Shown here: in pieces, positions 54,080 to 63,507 of the stretch
Position numbering within the stretch: position 1 is the first letter of the stretch
How the letters are laid out: each line of letters opens with the position of its first letter
Source: Rheinheimera sp. SA_1
GTDB taxonomy: Bacteria; Pseudomonadota; Gammaproteobacteria; Enterobacterales; Alteromonadaceae
Assembly: GCF_001669775.1 (NCBI RefSeq)
Contig: NZ_LXWK01000018.1
Coordinates: 124,001 to 188,000, forward strand
DNA: 64,000 nt
Direction: 5' to 3'
Notes under the pieces: generated by a model
Seen by the model: only the letters and a program-made list of their open reading frames with translations
What the model was told of the DNA's origin: nothing
Database searches by the model: none
Program-made: the position numbers and the translations under genes

Positions 54080-55240
54080 ATGCAACAGGCAGATATTGTA
54101 ATTATTGGTGCAGGCCATGCCGGTTATCAACTGGTGAAGGAAATCCGTAAACTCAACACCGAGCTGCACATTTTGCTGCTCTGTGCCGATAGCGGCGACT
54201 ATTATTCCAAACCGCTGCTCTCCAATGGCTTTAGTAAAGGCAAAACGGCCGAGGCTTTGGTGCAAAAAACTGCCGCTGAGATGGCCGTCGAATATCAGAT
54301 CGAAATTCAAAGTAACTGCGAAGTGCACGAAATTGCTGCCACCCAACAATTGCTGCACAGTAGCCACGGCGACATCGGCTATCAGCAGCTGGTGCTGGCG
54401 ACCGGTGCCAGCGCTTTAACGCCGCCTCTGCCCGCTGCGGCCTTAGAGATCAGCCAACCAATCAATGATTTAGCCGACTATCGGCAATTTTTAGCGCGCT
54501 GCGCCGGGAAACAACAGGTTTGTATTTTAGGCGCCGGACTGGTCGGCATTGAATATGCAAACGATTTGGCGAGCGCAGGTTATCAGGTGTCGGTGATTGC
54601 ACTGGAACAGCAACCGCTGGCACAACTGATGCCCGCTGCACTTGGCGATAAGCTGGCGCAGGCGCTGATGCAATTGGGGGTAACGTTTTATTGGGGTAGC
54701 CCGATTGCGGCAGCAAAAACCAACGGCGCCTCTTGTGAACTAACCCTCAGCGATGGCCGTACATTGAGCACACAACTGATTTTGTCAGCAATCGGTTTAC
54801 GACCAAATATTGATCTGGCAAAAAAAGCTGAGTTGACCTGTGGCAAAGGCATTCAGGTTGACCAATATTTACGCAGTAGCAATGCCAATATTTATGCCAT
54901 TGGTGACTGCGCCGAAATTTGCAGCCATGTGCTGATGTATATCACACCGATTAATTTGTCGGCCAAGGCATTGGCGGCAACTTTGGTTGGTCAACCAACA
55001 CCGTTGCTGTTGCCAGCGATGCCGGTGCTGGTGAAAAGTCCGGCGTTACCGGTCGTAAGTTGTCAGAATAGGCAGCCGGATCAAAGCGATTGGCAGATCA
55101 GTGGTGAGGGCAACGACTTACAAGCTTTGTGGTTCGACACCCAGCAACAATTACAAGCTTTTGCGTTAACAGGAAAAATGGTTGGGCAAAGGATGCGTTT
55201 AATCAAACAAATGGCTAATTTACTGTCTGCTGTAGGATAG
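54080..55240 (+). CDS. FAD-dependent NAD(P)H oxidoreductase, rubredoxin reductase-like
   Basis: 386-aa flavoprotein of the rubredoxin/ferredoxin reductase type (AlkT, RubB, NorW relatives). FAD-binding GAGHAGYQL (10-18), second dinucleotide motif ILGAGLVGIEYANDL (about 149-163) and the closing FAD contact IYAIGDCAE. It passes electrons from NAD(P)H to a small redox partner such as rubredoxin, but no rubredoxin gene lies next to it. It is divergent from the ubiC-ubiA operon. Confidence 0.85.
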   Translation: MQQADIVIIGAGHAGYQLVKEIRKLNTELHILLLCADSGDYYSKPLLSNGFSKGKTAEALVQKTAAEMAVEYQIEIQSNCEVHEIAATQQLLHSSHGDIGYQQLVLATGASALTPPLPAAALEISQPINDLADYRQFLARCAGKQQVCILGAGLVGIEYANDLASAGYQVSVIALEQQPLAQLMPAALGDKLAQALMQLGVTFYWGSPIAAAKTNGASCELTLSDGRTLSTQLILSAIGLRPNIDLAKKAELTCGKGIQVDQYLRSSNANIYAIGDCAEICSHVLMYITPINLSAKALAATLVGQPTPLLLPAMPVLVKSPALPVVSCQNRQPDQSDWQISGEGNDLQALWFDTQQQLQAFALTGKMVGQRMRLIKQMANLLSAVG

Positions 55241-55306
55241 CCAGCGCCGAGTGACTCAGGTACACTTGTTAACATAATCAATCGACTTAAAATCAGTGTG
55301 GTTTAG

Positions 55307-55723
55307 ATGAAAAACTTATATGCGCTGATCCTGATCAGCAGTGTTGTGTGCTCTGCGGCCATGGCACAGGAAACTCCGGCGGCCGCACCCGCTAAAGCAA
55401 AAGTGGTTTATTACGGTTTTGACCCGGATATCGTGACGAACTACGTTACTGCCGGGCAGAAAAACCTGGGCTATGTGCGGGTCACTATGGAGCTGATGAT
55501 TAAAGACGAAAAGTTCCTGCCGATGATTGAACACCACGAGCCGATGATCCTGAATGCGATTGTTGGGGTCTTTGGCAAAGAACAAGAAGACGCAGTGAAA
55601 TCACTGACCGGCCGTGAAGAAATCCGGTTGAAAATTCTGAATAATCTGAATGAATTACTGACGAAAGAAATTGGTGCTGCCGCAGTGCAGGATGTGTTAT
55701 TCACCAAATATTTGTATCAATAG
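55307..55723 (+). CDS. FliL-like protein
   Basis: 138-aa protein with a signal peptide (VVCSAAMA) and a FliL-type periplasmic domain: GYVRVTMELMI, HEPMILNAIVGVFG and EIRLKILNNLNELL, ending in VLFTKYLYQ. FliL proteins sit at the flagellar stator. This copy is outside any flagellar cluster, has a cleavable signal rather than the usual membrane anchor, and may be a paralogue with another role. Confidence 0.75.
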   Translation: MKNLYALILISSVVCSAAMAQETPAAAPAKAKVVYYGFDPDIVTNYVTAGQKNLGYVRVTMELMIKDEKFLPMIEHHEPMILNAIVGVFGKEQEDAVKSLTGREEIRLKILNNLNELLTKEIGAAAVQDVLFTKYLYQ

Positions 55724-55743
55724 CAGTAGCTGTTACCTAAGTG

Positions 55744-55843
55744 GTGGATGACGCTTCGCTTATCCACCCTGCGGCATTTTTAATCAATAAAACAATAGGT
55801 TACACAAGTTTTTGTAGGGCGGATAAGCGCAGCGCCATCCGAC
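55744..55843. repeat. REP-like inverted element
   Basis: Two imperfect 29-bp arms in inverted orientation (55744-55772 and 55815-55843), each carrying the GCGCTGCGCTTATCC-type core (GGATAAGCGCAGCGCCATCC in the right arm). Located in the intergenic region between the FliL-like gene and glpG. Confidence 0.65.
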
Positions 55844-55844
55844 T

Positions 55845-55884
55845 CATCGAAGCATCGAAGCATCGAAGCATCGAAGCATCGAAG
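55845..55884. repeat. 8-bp tandem repeat, five copies
   Basis: Five head-to-tail copies of CATCGAAG directly after the REP-like element, then CATAAAGT. Intergenic, so copy number may vary by slippage. Confidence 0.9.
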
Positions 55885-55943
55885 CATAAAGTAACGTGGT
55901 TTATTTATTTCCGCATATATTCAATCATCCACCGCCACAACAA

Positions 55944-56789
55944 TTAAACCGACTGCGCGGACGCAGCAGGACGCTTCTGTAACAACGCCAGGCCAATACC
56001 GGTCAGCAAACCCGCTAAATGCGCCCAGTTCGCCGTGTTCACCCACAACAAATCTGCAAAACCTAACACCAGAAACAATAACGCCACGCCAATATCAGCA
56101 TGATTTAACCGCAAGTGTGGGCTCTGAAAACGCCAGCCATAACACCAGGCAAAACCCATCACCGCATAAGCGACACCGGACAATCCGCCAAACTGATCGT
56201 TGTGCAGCAGAAATTGTGCAGTATTGCTAATAACTGCAGCCGCCAATGACAGCACCAACAACACCCGGGTTCCCAAATGAATTTCAATCCGGCCGGCAAA
56301 CAACCACCAGGCCAGTAAATTAAACATCAGATGGGCAACACCAAAATGCAGCAGTGCCGGGGTTAGCCAGCGCCAGCTCAGCCAGTCGTCTTGAAATTGC
56401 CAGGGATTAAAAAACTTCAGTTGGTTGTAAACAACACCCGGCCAGATTTGCTGCGCGACAAACACCAGCACACAAAGCAGCGCCACCGTTTGTGTCCAGA
56501 CGCCAGCCATACTGCGCATTCGCTGCCATACAGGCGCTAAGCCGAGACTGGCCGTGCTTGCAGCTGGTTGATTGTGTGCCCATGCGGCGCTGCTGTATTT
56601 CGGGTCATTCGGTTGTTCAATAAACGCCGACAACTCCAGTTGCACCAGTGCCGCTACGGCCTCTTCGGCGTACAACTCAGCCCGGTCTGCCGCCAGCACC
56701 ACCACACTCACCGGCCACTGACAACTCAGACAATAAGCCGCGAAAGTCTGGGCTGCACCGGCTGAATTCAATTCAGCCAACTTCAGCAT
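55944..56789 (-). CDS. glpG: Rhomboid intramembrane protease GlpG
   Basis: 281-aa rhomboid serine protease. A cytoplasmic N-terminal domain (1-85) is followed by six membrane helices with HFGVAHLMFNLLAWW, the catalytic serine in GGLSGVAYAVMGF and the catalytic histidine in NWAHLAGLLTGIG. It cleaves membrane proteins within the bilayer. The gene follows glpE with a few bases between, as in the E. coli glpEG(R) order, but no glpR follows here. Confidence 0.92.
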   Translation of the reverse strand: MLKLAELNSAGAAQTFAAYCLSCQWPVSVVVLAADRAELYAEEAVAALVQLELSAFIEQPNDPKYSSAAWAHNQPAASTASLGLAPVWQRMRSMAGVWTQTVALLCVLVFVAQQIWPGVVYNQLKFFNPWQFQDDWLSWRWLTPALLHFGVAHLMFNLLAWWLFAGRIEIHLGTRVLLVLSLAAAVISNTAQFLLHNDQFGGLSGVAYAVMGFAWCYGWRFQSPHLRLNHADIGVALLFLVLGFADLLWVNTANWAHLAGLLTGIGLALLQKRPAASAQSV

Positions 56790-56795
56790 CACCGG

Positions 56796-57119
56796 TTATT
56801 CCGCGCTGCTGACATGTGGGAATTTGTGCCGCCAGCCTTCAAAACCGCCGTCCATGCTATACACATCTTCAAAACCCTGCTGCACCAAATATTGCGCAGC
56901 ACCCTGGCTGGAATTGCCGTGGTAACACACCACCACTACCGGCTGCTCAAAATCGTGTTGCTGGGTAAATTGCAGCAAAGTACCGTTGGTCAGATGAAAA
57001 GCACCGTCGATATGCGCATCGCTGAAATTTTGTTCATCACGAATATCAACAATCACAATTTCGCCTTGCTGCAGTCTGGTAAAAGTATCGCTGACTGATA
57101 TATGTTTAAACTCTTTCAT
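56796..57119 (-). CDS. glpE: Thiosulfate sulfurtransferase GlpE (rhodanese)
   Basis: 107-aa single-domain rhodanese that moves sulfur from thiosulfate to cyanide or thioredoxin. The active-site loop is [16 protein letters not shown], with the cysteine that carries the persulfide. [19 protein letters not shown] and [13 protein letters not shown] are family features. The start at 57119 matches the usual GlpE beginning (MKEFKHISV); a longer reading adds 11 residues. Confidence 0.92.
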   Translation of the reverse strand: MKEFKHISVSDTFTRLQQGEIVIVDIRDEQNFSDAHIDGAFHLTNGTLLQFTQQHDFEQPVVVVCYHGNSSQGAAQYLVQQGFEDVYSMDGGFEGWRHKFPHVSSAE

Positions 57120-57291
57120 TTGATGAGAAATCCTTAGTGCTGTCTGCCGCATGGTACCGCAGCACCAGCAAAATTGCAGCTGTCTGTTTTTTAAAACCGA
57201 CCAACGACCAGCGCTTTACTTGCTATTAATTTAATGTTAACAATGCTAAATTATTTATCGCTTGTTTTTGCATCAACTTGTAGGAGACACC

Positions 57292-57882
57292 ATGAGCAGC
57301 CTGATTACTTTAGTCGTCATCGGCCTATTACTGCTGTACGTTATCAGTATTTTCAATCAGTTAGTCAAACTCAAAAACCGTTTTCAAAATGCTTTTGCTC
57401 AAATTGAAGTGCAACTGAAACGCCGGTACGACCTGATCCCGAATCTGGTTGAAACGGCCAAGGGTTATATGGCGCACGAGCGCGATACCTTAGAAGCGGT
57501 GATCCAGGCGCGTAATGCGGCTGCCGCGGAATTAAAAGTGGCGTCCAGCAATCCGGGCGATGCCGGTGCCATTGGGCAGTTGGCCGGCGCAGAATCAGCG
57601 TTGCAAGGCGCGATGAGCCGTTTCAGTATGGTGATGGAAGCCTATCCGGATTTAAAAGCCAACGAGAATATGCTGCAGTTATCAGAAGAGCTGACCAGCA
57701 CCGAAAACAAAGTTTCTTTTGCCCGTCAGGCGTTTAACGACGCAGTCACCGAATACAACAGCTATCGCCAAAGTTTCCCGCCGGTATTTTTTGCTGGTTT
57801 TTTCGGTCATACCCAAGATGCAAAATTGCTGGAATTCGCCGACAGCGCCGCTATTCAGGCTGCGCCTAAAGTGAGCTTTTAA
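57292..57882 (+). CDS. lemA: LemA family protein
   Basis: 196-aa membrane-anchored protein. One N-terminal helix (LITLVVIGLLLLYVISIF) is followed by the helical LemA domain: LKNRFQNAFAQIEVQLKRRY, DLIPNLVETAKGYMAHE, TLEAVIQARNAA and VSFARQAFNDAVTEYN. TAGGAGACACC precedes the start. It is followed after 5 bp by an M48 metalloprotease gene, a frequent pairing that suggests a joint role in membrane protein quality control. Confidence 0.92.
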   Translation: MSSLITLVVIGLLLLYVISIFNQLVKLKNRFQNAFAQIEVQLKRRYDLIPNLVETAKGYMAHERDTLEAVIQARNAAAAELKVASSNPGDAGAIGQLAGAESALQGAMSRFSMVMEAYPDLKANENMLQLSEELTSTENKVSFARQAFNDAVTEYNSYRQSFPPVFFAGFFGHTQDAKLLEFADSAAIQAAPKVSF

Positions 57883-57887
57883 TCGCC

Positions 57888-59777
57888 GTGGCGGTGGATT
57901 TTTTTAAAGCGCAAGACGAAGCGCGTCGCAACACCAAGCTGCTGGTCCTGTTATTCGGACTGGCGGTTTTTTGTCTGCTAGTGCTCACAAATTTGCTGCT
58001 GTTAATTACCTTAGGGTTTCTCAGCACTGAGCAAAGCCAGTTGCTGTTTTCACCCTCAGCACCCAATTGGTGGTCGGCTTTGCCCTGGCCAATCATGGGC
58101 TCGACCAGCCTGGGCATCTTGCTGCTGATTGGCATTGTGGTTGCGCTTAAACGTGCCGAGCTGCGTCAGGGCGGCCAGGTCGTCGCCAAAGCGCTCGGCG
58201 GCACCCGACTTGATCATCAGATCGCTGACCCTAAACAACGGATGTTATTAAACGTGGTTGAGGAAATGGCCATTGCCGCGGGTGTGCCGGTACCCCCGGT
58301 CTATTTAATGCCTGAAGCGGGGATCAATGCCTTTGCTGCGGGTTATGCCCCGGCCGATGCCGTTATTGGCATCACCGAAGGCTGTTTGCAGCAACTGAAC
58401 CGCGATCAGCTGCAAGGGGTAATTGCGCATGAATTCAGCCATATTCTAAACGGCGATATGCGGATGAACATCCGGCTGATAGCCCTGCTGCAAGGCATTT
58501 TGTTTATTGGTCATGCTGGATATTATTTGCTGCGTAGCGGCGGTCGCACGGCTGCGGCGATCAGTATTGGCAGTTCCCGCTCGAAAAACAGTAACGGCGG
58601 TGGCATTTTTGCGCTGGCGCTGGGTTTAATGGTGCTCGGTTATCTCGGTTCTTTTTTTGGAAATTTAATCAAAGCCGCCGTCAGCCGGCAACGTGAGTTT
58701 CTGGCCGATGCCAGCGCGGTGCAATTCACCCGCAATCCACAGGGTATCGCTGGCGCGCTCAAAGCCATCGGCGCTGTGGGCAGTCGCGGCAGCAGAGTCA
58801 AACACCCTAATGCAGACGAAATGAGCCATCTGTTTTTTGGCGAAGCCATCTCGCGCTGGACCAGCCTGTTTGCCACCCATCCGCCACTGGCAGAACGCAT
58901 TAAACGGATTGACCCAGCCTGGCTGGGTCAATTCCCGCAGGCAGCCGAGCCGGAAGCTGCCAACTTCACTGACAACTCTAACAAAAACGGCGACACCAGC
59001 AACACCGATGCAGCTACGGCCAGCGGCAACAACCCGGTACAGCAGATGCTGGCAGCGATCCCGGCATTATTGCTTCACAGCAGCCGCCACGCACCTACGG
59101 CGCCAGCGCTGGTGTGTGCTTGTCTAATCCAGCCGGAGCATCTGGCCCGTCAAATGCATTTTGTGAAAGAACTCGGCAGTGCGACGCTACTGGCTGATGT
59201 TGACCGTTTGTATGATCAGGTGTCGCAGTTAACCCCTCGGCAAAAGCTACAGTTGTTGCAGTTGGTGATCCCAGCGTTAAAACAGCAAACCGCCCAACAG
59301 TTTTTGTACTTGCAACAGCTGGTGGAAGCGCTGGTGAACTGCGATGGTCAGCAGGATTTACTGGAGTGGAGCCTGATGTGCTGGCTGGAGCATTGTGTCA
59401 GCACACAATTTGACACGGATCAGATTTATCGTGGCGACCGGGCCAGTCGTTTGTCTCAGGTCGAAGCTGCCGCTTTAGCGCTGCTAAGTGTCTGTACCCG
59501 ACTTGTTGCTGAACCTGATGCTCAACAACAAGCCTGGCAAGCGGGTCTGTCGGCACTTGGGTTACCGGCAAATACAATGGAACCTGCCGCCGATCTGGTG
59601 CATTTAAAAATGCTGTTGCCTCAACTCATTCAGACGGCACCCATGCTGAAAAAACAGTTGTGGCAGATGGTGCAGGCCGCCATCTTGGCCGATGAAAAAG
59701 TCAGTCAGGACGAGGGGTTATTGGCTGATGCCCTGGCTTTATTGCTGGAAGTGCCAAAACCAGACTTGCTCCGTTAA
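57888..59777 (+). CDS. M48 family metalloprotease
   Basis: 629-aa membrane zinc protease. Two N-terminal helices (19-45, 62-87), the zinc site HEFSHILNGDMRM (near 181-193), the downstream REFLADASAVQFTRNP with the third ligand, and two further membrane segments. Beyond residue 330 a long soluble extension, partly low complexity, continues to the end; it has no family I know and is absent from HtpX proper. GTG start five bases after the lemA stop. Confidence 0.87.
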   Translation: MAVDFFKAQDEARRNTKLLVLLFGLAVFCLLVLTNLLLLITLGFLSTEQSQLLFSPSAPNWWSALPWPIMGSTSLGILLLIGIVVALKRAELRQGGQVVAKALGGTRLDHQIADPKQRMLLNVVEEMAIAAGVPVPPVYLMPEAGINAFAAGYAPADAVIGITEGCLQQLNRDQLQGVIAHEFSHILNGDMRMNIRLIALLQGILFIGHAGYYLLRSGGRTAAAISIGSSRSKNSNGGGIFALALGLMVLGYLGSFFGNLIKAAVSRQREFLADASAVQFTRNPQGIAGALKAIGAVGSRGSRVKHPNADEMSHLFFGEAISRWTSLFATHPPLAERIKRIDPAWLGQFPQAAEPEAANFTDNSNKNGDTSNTDAATASGNNPVQQMLAAIPALLLHSSRHAPTAPALVCACLIQPEHLARQMHFVKELGSATLLADVDRLYDQVSQLTPRQKLQLLQLVIPALKQQTAQQFLYLQQLVEALVNCDGQQDLLEWSLMCWLEHCVSTQFDTDQIYRGDRASRLSQVEAAALALLSVCTRLVAEPDAQQQAWQAGLSALGLPANTMEPAADLVHLKMLLPQLIQTAPMLKKQLWQMVQAAILADEKVSQDEGLLADALALLLEVPKPDLLR

Positions 59778-59913
59778 TTCGCCACCGAAGCACCAAAGCC
59801 CGGTCACTGAAACCTGCCATGGTTGATTATTAGGCGGTGTTCGGTAATTTGTGCTTTAGCTCTGCCTCTGGCTTAGGTAGAATATGCGCCCTTTAGGATG
59901 TGGACCAAGCCCA

Positions 59914-60378
59914 ATGTCAGACCAACGCCTGTTTTTAGTGTACGACGCTGCCTTTGACGATATGGATGCAGAAGGCTGTCCGGCGTTCGGTTATGTACTT
60001 TTGTTTAATGAACAGGATGTCGCAGACTATCAGTCTGGCGAAAATCCACCTTTCCCAGCTGTTTCTTTGTTATTTACTGATCATGCTGATGGCACCATCA
60101 GCGGCGATTTATTGGGCTGGGCGCAACTTGACCATGAAGTCTTTCAAACCTTCCCACTGGGTTATTTCTTTATGTTGATGGAACAAGCCGCGCAGGTTGC
60201 TATCAATGCTTACCGTCAGGTCGGTCAGGTTCCGGATCAACTAGTTGCCTTAAACTTACCGCACGATGATCTGATCCAGTTTGATGTGCAATTTGGCGAA
60301 TTAAAACTATCCGACAGCGACGCTGAATTGCAGCTGGCACAACAAATGATGGTTGGCCGCCCTTACCTGGATTCTTAG
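59914..60378 (+). CDS. Uncharacterised soluble protein
   Basis: 154-aa acidic protein starting MSDQRLFLVYDAAFDDMDAE. Coding potential is good and codon use resembles neighbours. Segments: FGYVLLFNEQDVADYQSGEN, FPLGYFFMLMEQAAQVAINAY and a C-terminal QQMMVGRPYLDS. No membrane segment or known motif. I do not recognise it. A longer reading from 59884 adds ten residues and is less likely. Confidence 0.65.
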   Translation: MSDQRLFLVYDAAFDDMDAEGCPAFGYVLLFNEQDVADYQSGENPPFPAVSLLFTDHADGTISGDLLGWAQLDHEVFQTFPLGYFFMLMEQAAQVAINAYRQVGQVPDQLVALNLPHDDLIQFDVQFGELKLSDSDAELQLAQQMMVGRPYLDS

Positions 60379-60521
60379 CACGTCCTTTAATCCAACGCTT
60401 CTTCCAACTCTGAGCTCACTCGCCGCAGCCACTTGCTGTGGTTGCCAGCAGCCCGAATCCAGGCATCCAAAGCCTTAGCTACTGCGTATAGCGCGTTACG
60501 CTCAGTTCAGAATTCATTCAG

Positions 60522-60656
60522 ATGACCCACCACAAACTGCTGTTGCCGGCGAAAATCTGTGCCCATTGTGGCCGTCCTTTTAACTGGCGCAAAAAATGGA
60601 AGCTAAATTGGCCGCAGGTTCGTTATTGCTCAGATCGTTGCCGAGCACAGAGATAA
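60522..60656 (+). CDS. DUF2256 family mini-protein
   Basis: 44-aa protein from ATG 60522 to TAA 60654-60656. It carries the family zinc-ribbon-like pattern: [15 protein letters not shown] followed by YCSDRCR, four cysteines in two CxxC/CxxxC pairs. DUF2256 proteins are small and uncharacterised; genes of this family are often near cryptochrome/photolyase genes, none of which is visible here. No other gene overlaps. Confidence 0.85.
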   Translation: MTHHKLLLPAKICAHCGRPFNWRKKWKLNWPQVRYCSDRCRAQR

Positions 60657-60724
60657 CACTTTTGAGTTGCGCCACTGCACAAAAAAGCTTCTAATGTTAA
60701 AAAACACTACCGGAAGCAAAATTA

Positions 60725-61717
60725 ATGAAAACGAAAATTCTGTTTAGTCTTTCTTTGCTCACTTGCTCGTTGTTTAGTCAGGCCTACGATTTAACCCAAC
60801 TGCAGCAGCACCTTGATCGTCAACAATTCCGAAAACTCCACCAAGCAGTTGAAAAGCTGCCAGAAACCCCGGCGCAGGCTGAGTTGCGGGTGTTGCAGGC
60901 CAAAGCGATGCTGTCGTTAAAAGATGACGAAGCATTGGAAGCATTAATGCCGACTTTGCTGAAAGACTTCCCAAACCACGCCGAACTGATTTATCTGGCA
61001 AGTGCCAATCAGTTTAATCTGGCGCAATCCGGCAGTATGTTTTCAGCACCAGGTCGTGCCAAAAAGGGCCTGGCTTACCTGCAACAAGCGGTGAAACTTG
61101 AGCCTGCCAATATGACCTATCAACGAGCGCTGATTGGGTTTTACCTACAAGCTCCGGGCATTGCCGGTGGCGATGAAGACGAAGCCCAAAAATTGGCTGA
61201 TGCGCTGTTGAAGCAGGATCTGATCCAGGGCACGTTGGCCCAGGCCGACATTCTGCAAAAAAATGAAAAAGCCAATGAAGCCCTGGCGTTGATTGAAACG
61301 CAGTTAGCAACACATCCGGAAAATACGGATTTACTCGAAGCAAAAGCTGCATTTCTGGCCCGGGAGAAAAAAGCCGCCGAAGCTTTTACTTTGTATCAGA
61401 AAGCTTTAACGCTATATCCAACCGAGCTGGAAAAATATGGCAGTTTGTATCAGCTGGGCCGGTTGGCCGCTGTTGAAGGCCAGGACGCAGCAACTGGCAC
61501 CCAGGCTCTGCAACAATATCTGGCATTTTATCAGGACAGCGATAACCCGATGTACCCTTGGGCGATGCTGCGTTTAGCCCAAATTCAGTTACGCCTGAAT
61601 GACAAAGCCGCCGCCACTGCCACCATCGAGCCGTTGCTGGCACAAGAACAGACTCAGGAACGGCTGCAAAAAGAACTGAAATCCTTTCAAAAGCAGCTAA
61701 AGTCTGGCAAAAGCTAA
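60725..61717 (+). CDS. Tetratricopeptide repeat periplasmic protein
   Basis: 330-aa exported protein with a signal peptide (LLTCSLFSQA). The mature part is all-helical with TPR-like motifs: QQFRKLHQAVEKLPETPAQA, KKGLAYLQQAVKLEPANMTYQRALIGFYL and KKAAEAFTLYQKALTLYPTELE. It probably scaffolds a periplasmic complex; partners are unknown. A terminator follows directly. Confidence 0.82.
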   Translation: MKTKILFSLSLLTCSLFSQAYDLTQLQQHLDRQQFRKLHQAVEKLPETPAQAELRVLQAKAMLSLKDDEALEALMPTLLKDFPNHAELIYLASANQFNLAQSGSMFSAPGRAKKGLAYLQQAVKLEPANMTYQRALIGFYLQAPGIAGGDEDEAQKLADALLKQDLIQGTLAQADILQKNEKANEALALIETQLATHPENTDLLEAKAAFLAREKKAAEAFTLYQKALTLYPTELEKYGSLYQLGRLAAVEGQDAATGTQALQQYLAFYQDSDNPMYPWAMLRLAQIQLRLNDKAAATATIEPLLAQEQTQERLQKELKSFQKQLKSGKS

Positions 61718-61747
61718 CAAATCCTCCGTCAAGCCATCTGCTCTCTG

Positions 61748-61784
61748 TTCAGGCAGTTCGAATGCGAATTGCCTGAATGTTTTC
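61748..61784 (+). terminator. Intrinsic terminator of the TPR gene
   Basis: 13-bp stem TTCAGGCAGTTCG / CGAATTGCCTGAA with one G-T pair, 4-nt loop, followed by TGTTTTCC. Confidence 0.75.
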
Positions 61785-61828
61785 CTCACAACCGCATCCA
61801 GCACTGGTCAAAACTGACACCATAGATT

Positions 61829-61847
61829 TATACCCAAGCAACCTGAA
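61829..61847. repeat. Short dispersed repeat, TATACCCAAGCAACCTGA core
   Basis: Same core as the palindrome at 8910-8941. The following 61848-62072 stretch has GGCTGCG/CGCAGCC (61861 and 61893) and AGCCTC/GAGGCT inverted repeats but no gene. Confidence 0.5.
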
Positions 61848-62072
61848 GAGGCGTTTTCAGGGCTGCGTAAGCGACATATTGCTGCACGATACCGCAGCCT
61901 CCTCCGGACGAGGCTAAAAAATCTTGTTGCCGCGTTAGCCCTTGTCGCTTTGGAACAACCAAAGCTTCCAAGCGCTGCCTTGCCTCAAGACTTTTTATCT
62001 CCCGCTGAAATTCGCATCTCCAAGTTGTTTGGGTATACTACAACTTTTCAGCCGCAGGCCGGAGTAAGCCGT

Positions 62073-62945
62073 ATGGTCAAACCTATAGATATGTCGATGG
62101 TCGAAAACGCACTGGCTGGTTTTACCATTCCGCCGCAACCAGAAGTGCTGATTCGGATCAAACAGGAAATTGAACTGGAAGATCCGGATATCAACACCAT
62201 CGCCGCTTTGATCAATATGGATGTAGGGATTGCCGGATTTACCCTGAAAGTGGTGAATTCAGCCTATTTCGGCTTACGTCGTAAAATCAGTTCGATTGAA
62301 CATGCCTGTAAATTCCTCGGTTTAAACCGGGTCATTAAGCTGGTCAGCAGCGTAGTACTGCGCTTCACCCTTAGTGATGGGCGCAGCGACCCCTTCACCC
62401 TGAAACTATGGAACAGCGCGATGAATGTCGGCAGCGCCGCCATGCTGATAGCGCAGCAGCTGCGTCTGGGCAGTGACTGCGCCGACGATTGCTACACCCT
62501 TGGCTTGTTTCACAACGCCGGCATGAGTTTGATCCATGCCCAGTTCCCCGATTACGCCAAAGTATTGAAAGTGGGTCTAAGCCAACAACTGCCGTTTGTC
62601 AGCATCGAACAACGTTATTTCCACACCAGTCACGACACTTTGGGTTACCTGATCGCACAGTCCTGGGGCCTGGCACCGGAAATCGCCCAGGTGATTGCCT
62701 GCCATCACAATCCAGAACAAGTATTGTTGTCTACTGATTTATACGAAAAACGCTTGTTTGCCATTTTAAAACTGGCTGAACATTTAACCGGCGAAGAAGC
62801 GGCCTTATTTGATGTGACGCTGGAACTGGAATGGCAGCAGTATGGTGAAGCACTGCTGGATATCCTGGAACTGGACGAAATGCAGCTGCCGGATTTAGGT
62901 GATTATCTGCTGCAAAATGGCGTAGAAAACCATTTTCACCGCTGA
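62073..62945 (+). CDS. HDOD-domain signalling protein
   Basis: 290-aa protein. The HDOD domain (about 10-205) shows FTIPPQPEVLIRIKQEIE, INMDVGIAGFTLKVVNSAYFG, ISSIEHACKFLGLNRVIKLV and the HD-derived TLGLFHNAGMSLI, where the metal-binding HD pair is degraded. HDOD proteins are non-catalytic relatives of HD-GYP domains used in signalling. The start at 62073 has GGAG eight bases upstream; 41 extra residues from 61950 look non-coding. Confidence 0.85.
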   Translation: MVKPIDMSMVENALAGFTIPPQPEVLIRIKQEIELEDPDINTIAALINMDVGIAGFTLKVVNSAYFGLRRKISSIEHACKFLGLNRVIKLVSSVVLRFTLSDGRSDPFTLKLWNSAMNVGSAAMLIAQQLRLGSDCADDCYTLGLFHNAGMSLIHAQFPDYAKVLKVGLSQQLPFVSIEQRYFHTSHDTLGYLIAQSWGLAPEIAQVIACHHNPEQVLLSTDLYEKRLFAILKLAEHLTGEEAALFDVTLELEWQQYGEALLDILELDEMQLPDLGDYLLQNGVENHFHR

Positions 62946-62969
62946 TATTTTACCGACCGGGCCACATCG

Positions 62970-63383
62970 TTACGGCATGCGCCGCCAGGTTTCGCGTTCG
63001 ACCAGTTTGCCATCAGCAAAACGTTCGTTGTGCCATAAATCGCCATCGAGCCGGAACACAAAACGGTAGGTTTCGCCGATCATCGGTGCATATGAAGCAT
63101 ATTGTGGCGTTTCGCTGTAATTCTGACCTTCTAATTTAATGCCCCCGGCAGCTGCGGCGTAGAATTTACCGTCTTTGTGGCTGATAAAACTAAAGTGGTT
63201 ACCACTGATAATTTTCACACCTTGCATCTTTGTTTTGGCGTAATCGATCTGCTGACCTTGTTCATTCACTTCGCCTGATAATAACTGCCAGCTGCCTTCC
63301 AGCGGGTGGGCTTGCAACGGCAGGCTAAACAGGGCAACGATGAACAACATGCCCACCGCAAATAATGTCTTAAGTCCTTTCAT
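62970..63383 (-). CDS. Small secreted lipocalin-like protein
   Basis: 137-aa exported protein (signal peptide ending SLPLQA). The mature part has the strand pattern of lipocalin-like or DUF4488-type domains: HPLEGSWQLLSGEVNEQG, GVKIISGNHFSFISH and GLWH-like GDLWHNERFADGKLVERE, ending TWRR. AAGGATCAAACC precedes the start at 63383. Function unknown. Confidence 0.7.
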   Translation of the reverse strand: MKGLKTLFAVGMLFIVALFSLPLQAHPLEGSWQLLSGEVNEQGQQIDYAKTKMQGVKIISGNHFSFISHKDGKFYAAAAGGIKLEGQNYSETPQYASYAPMIGETYRFVFRLDGDLWHNERFADGKLVERETWRRMP

Positions 63384-63507
63384 GGTTTGATCCTTGTTGA
63401 TATTTAATAATCGGCAGCTTTGAACCGACATCAGTTCAATCCGGCGCTGCCGCAAAAAAGTGCAATCCAGCAGCGTTTCGCACCGGTTCAGGGCAGGAAG
63501 ACGAATT

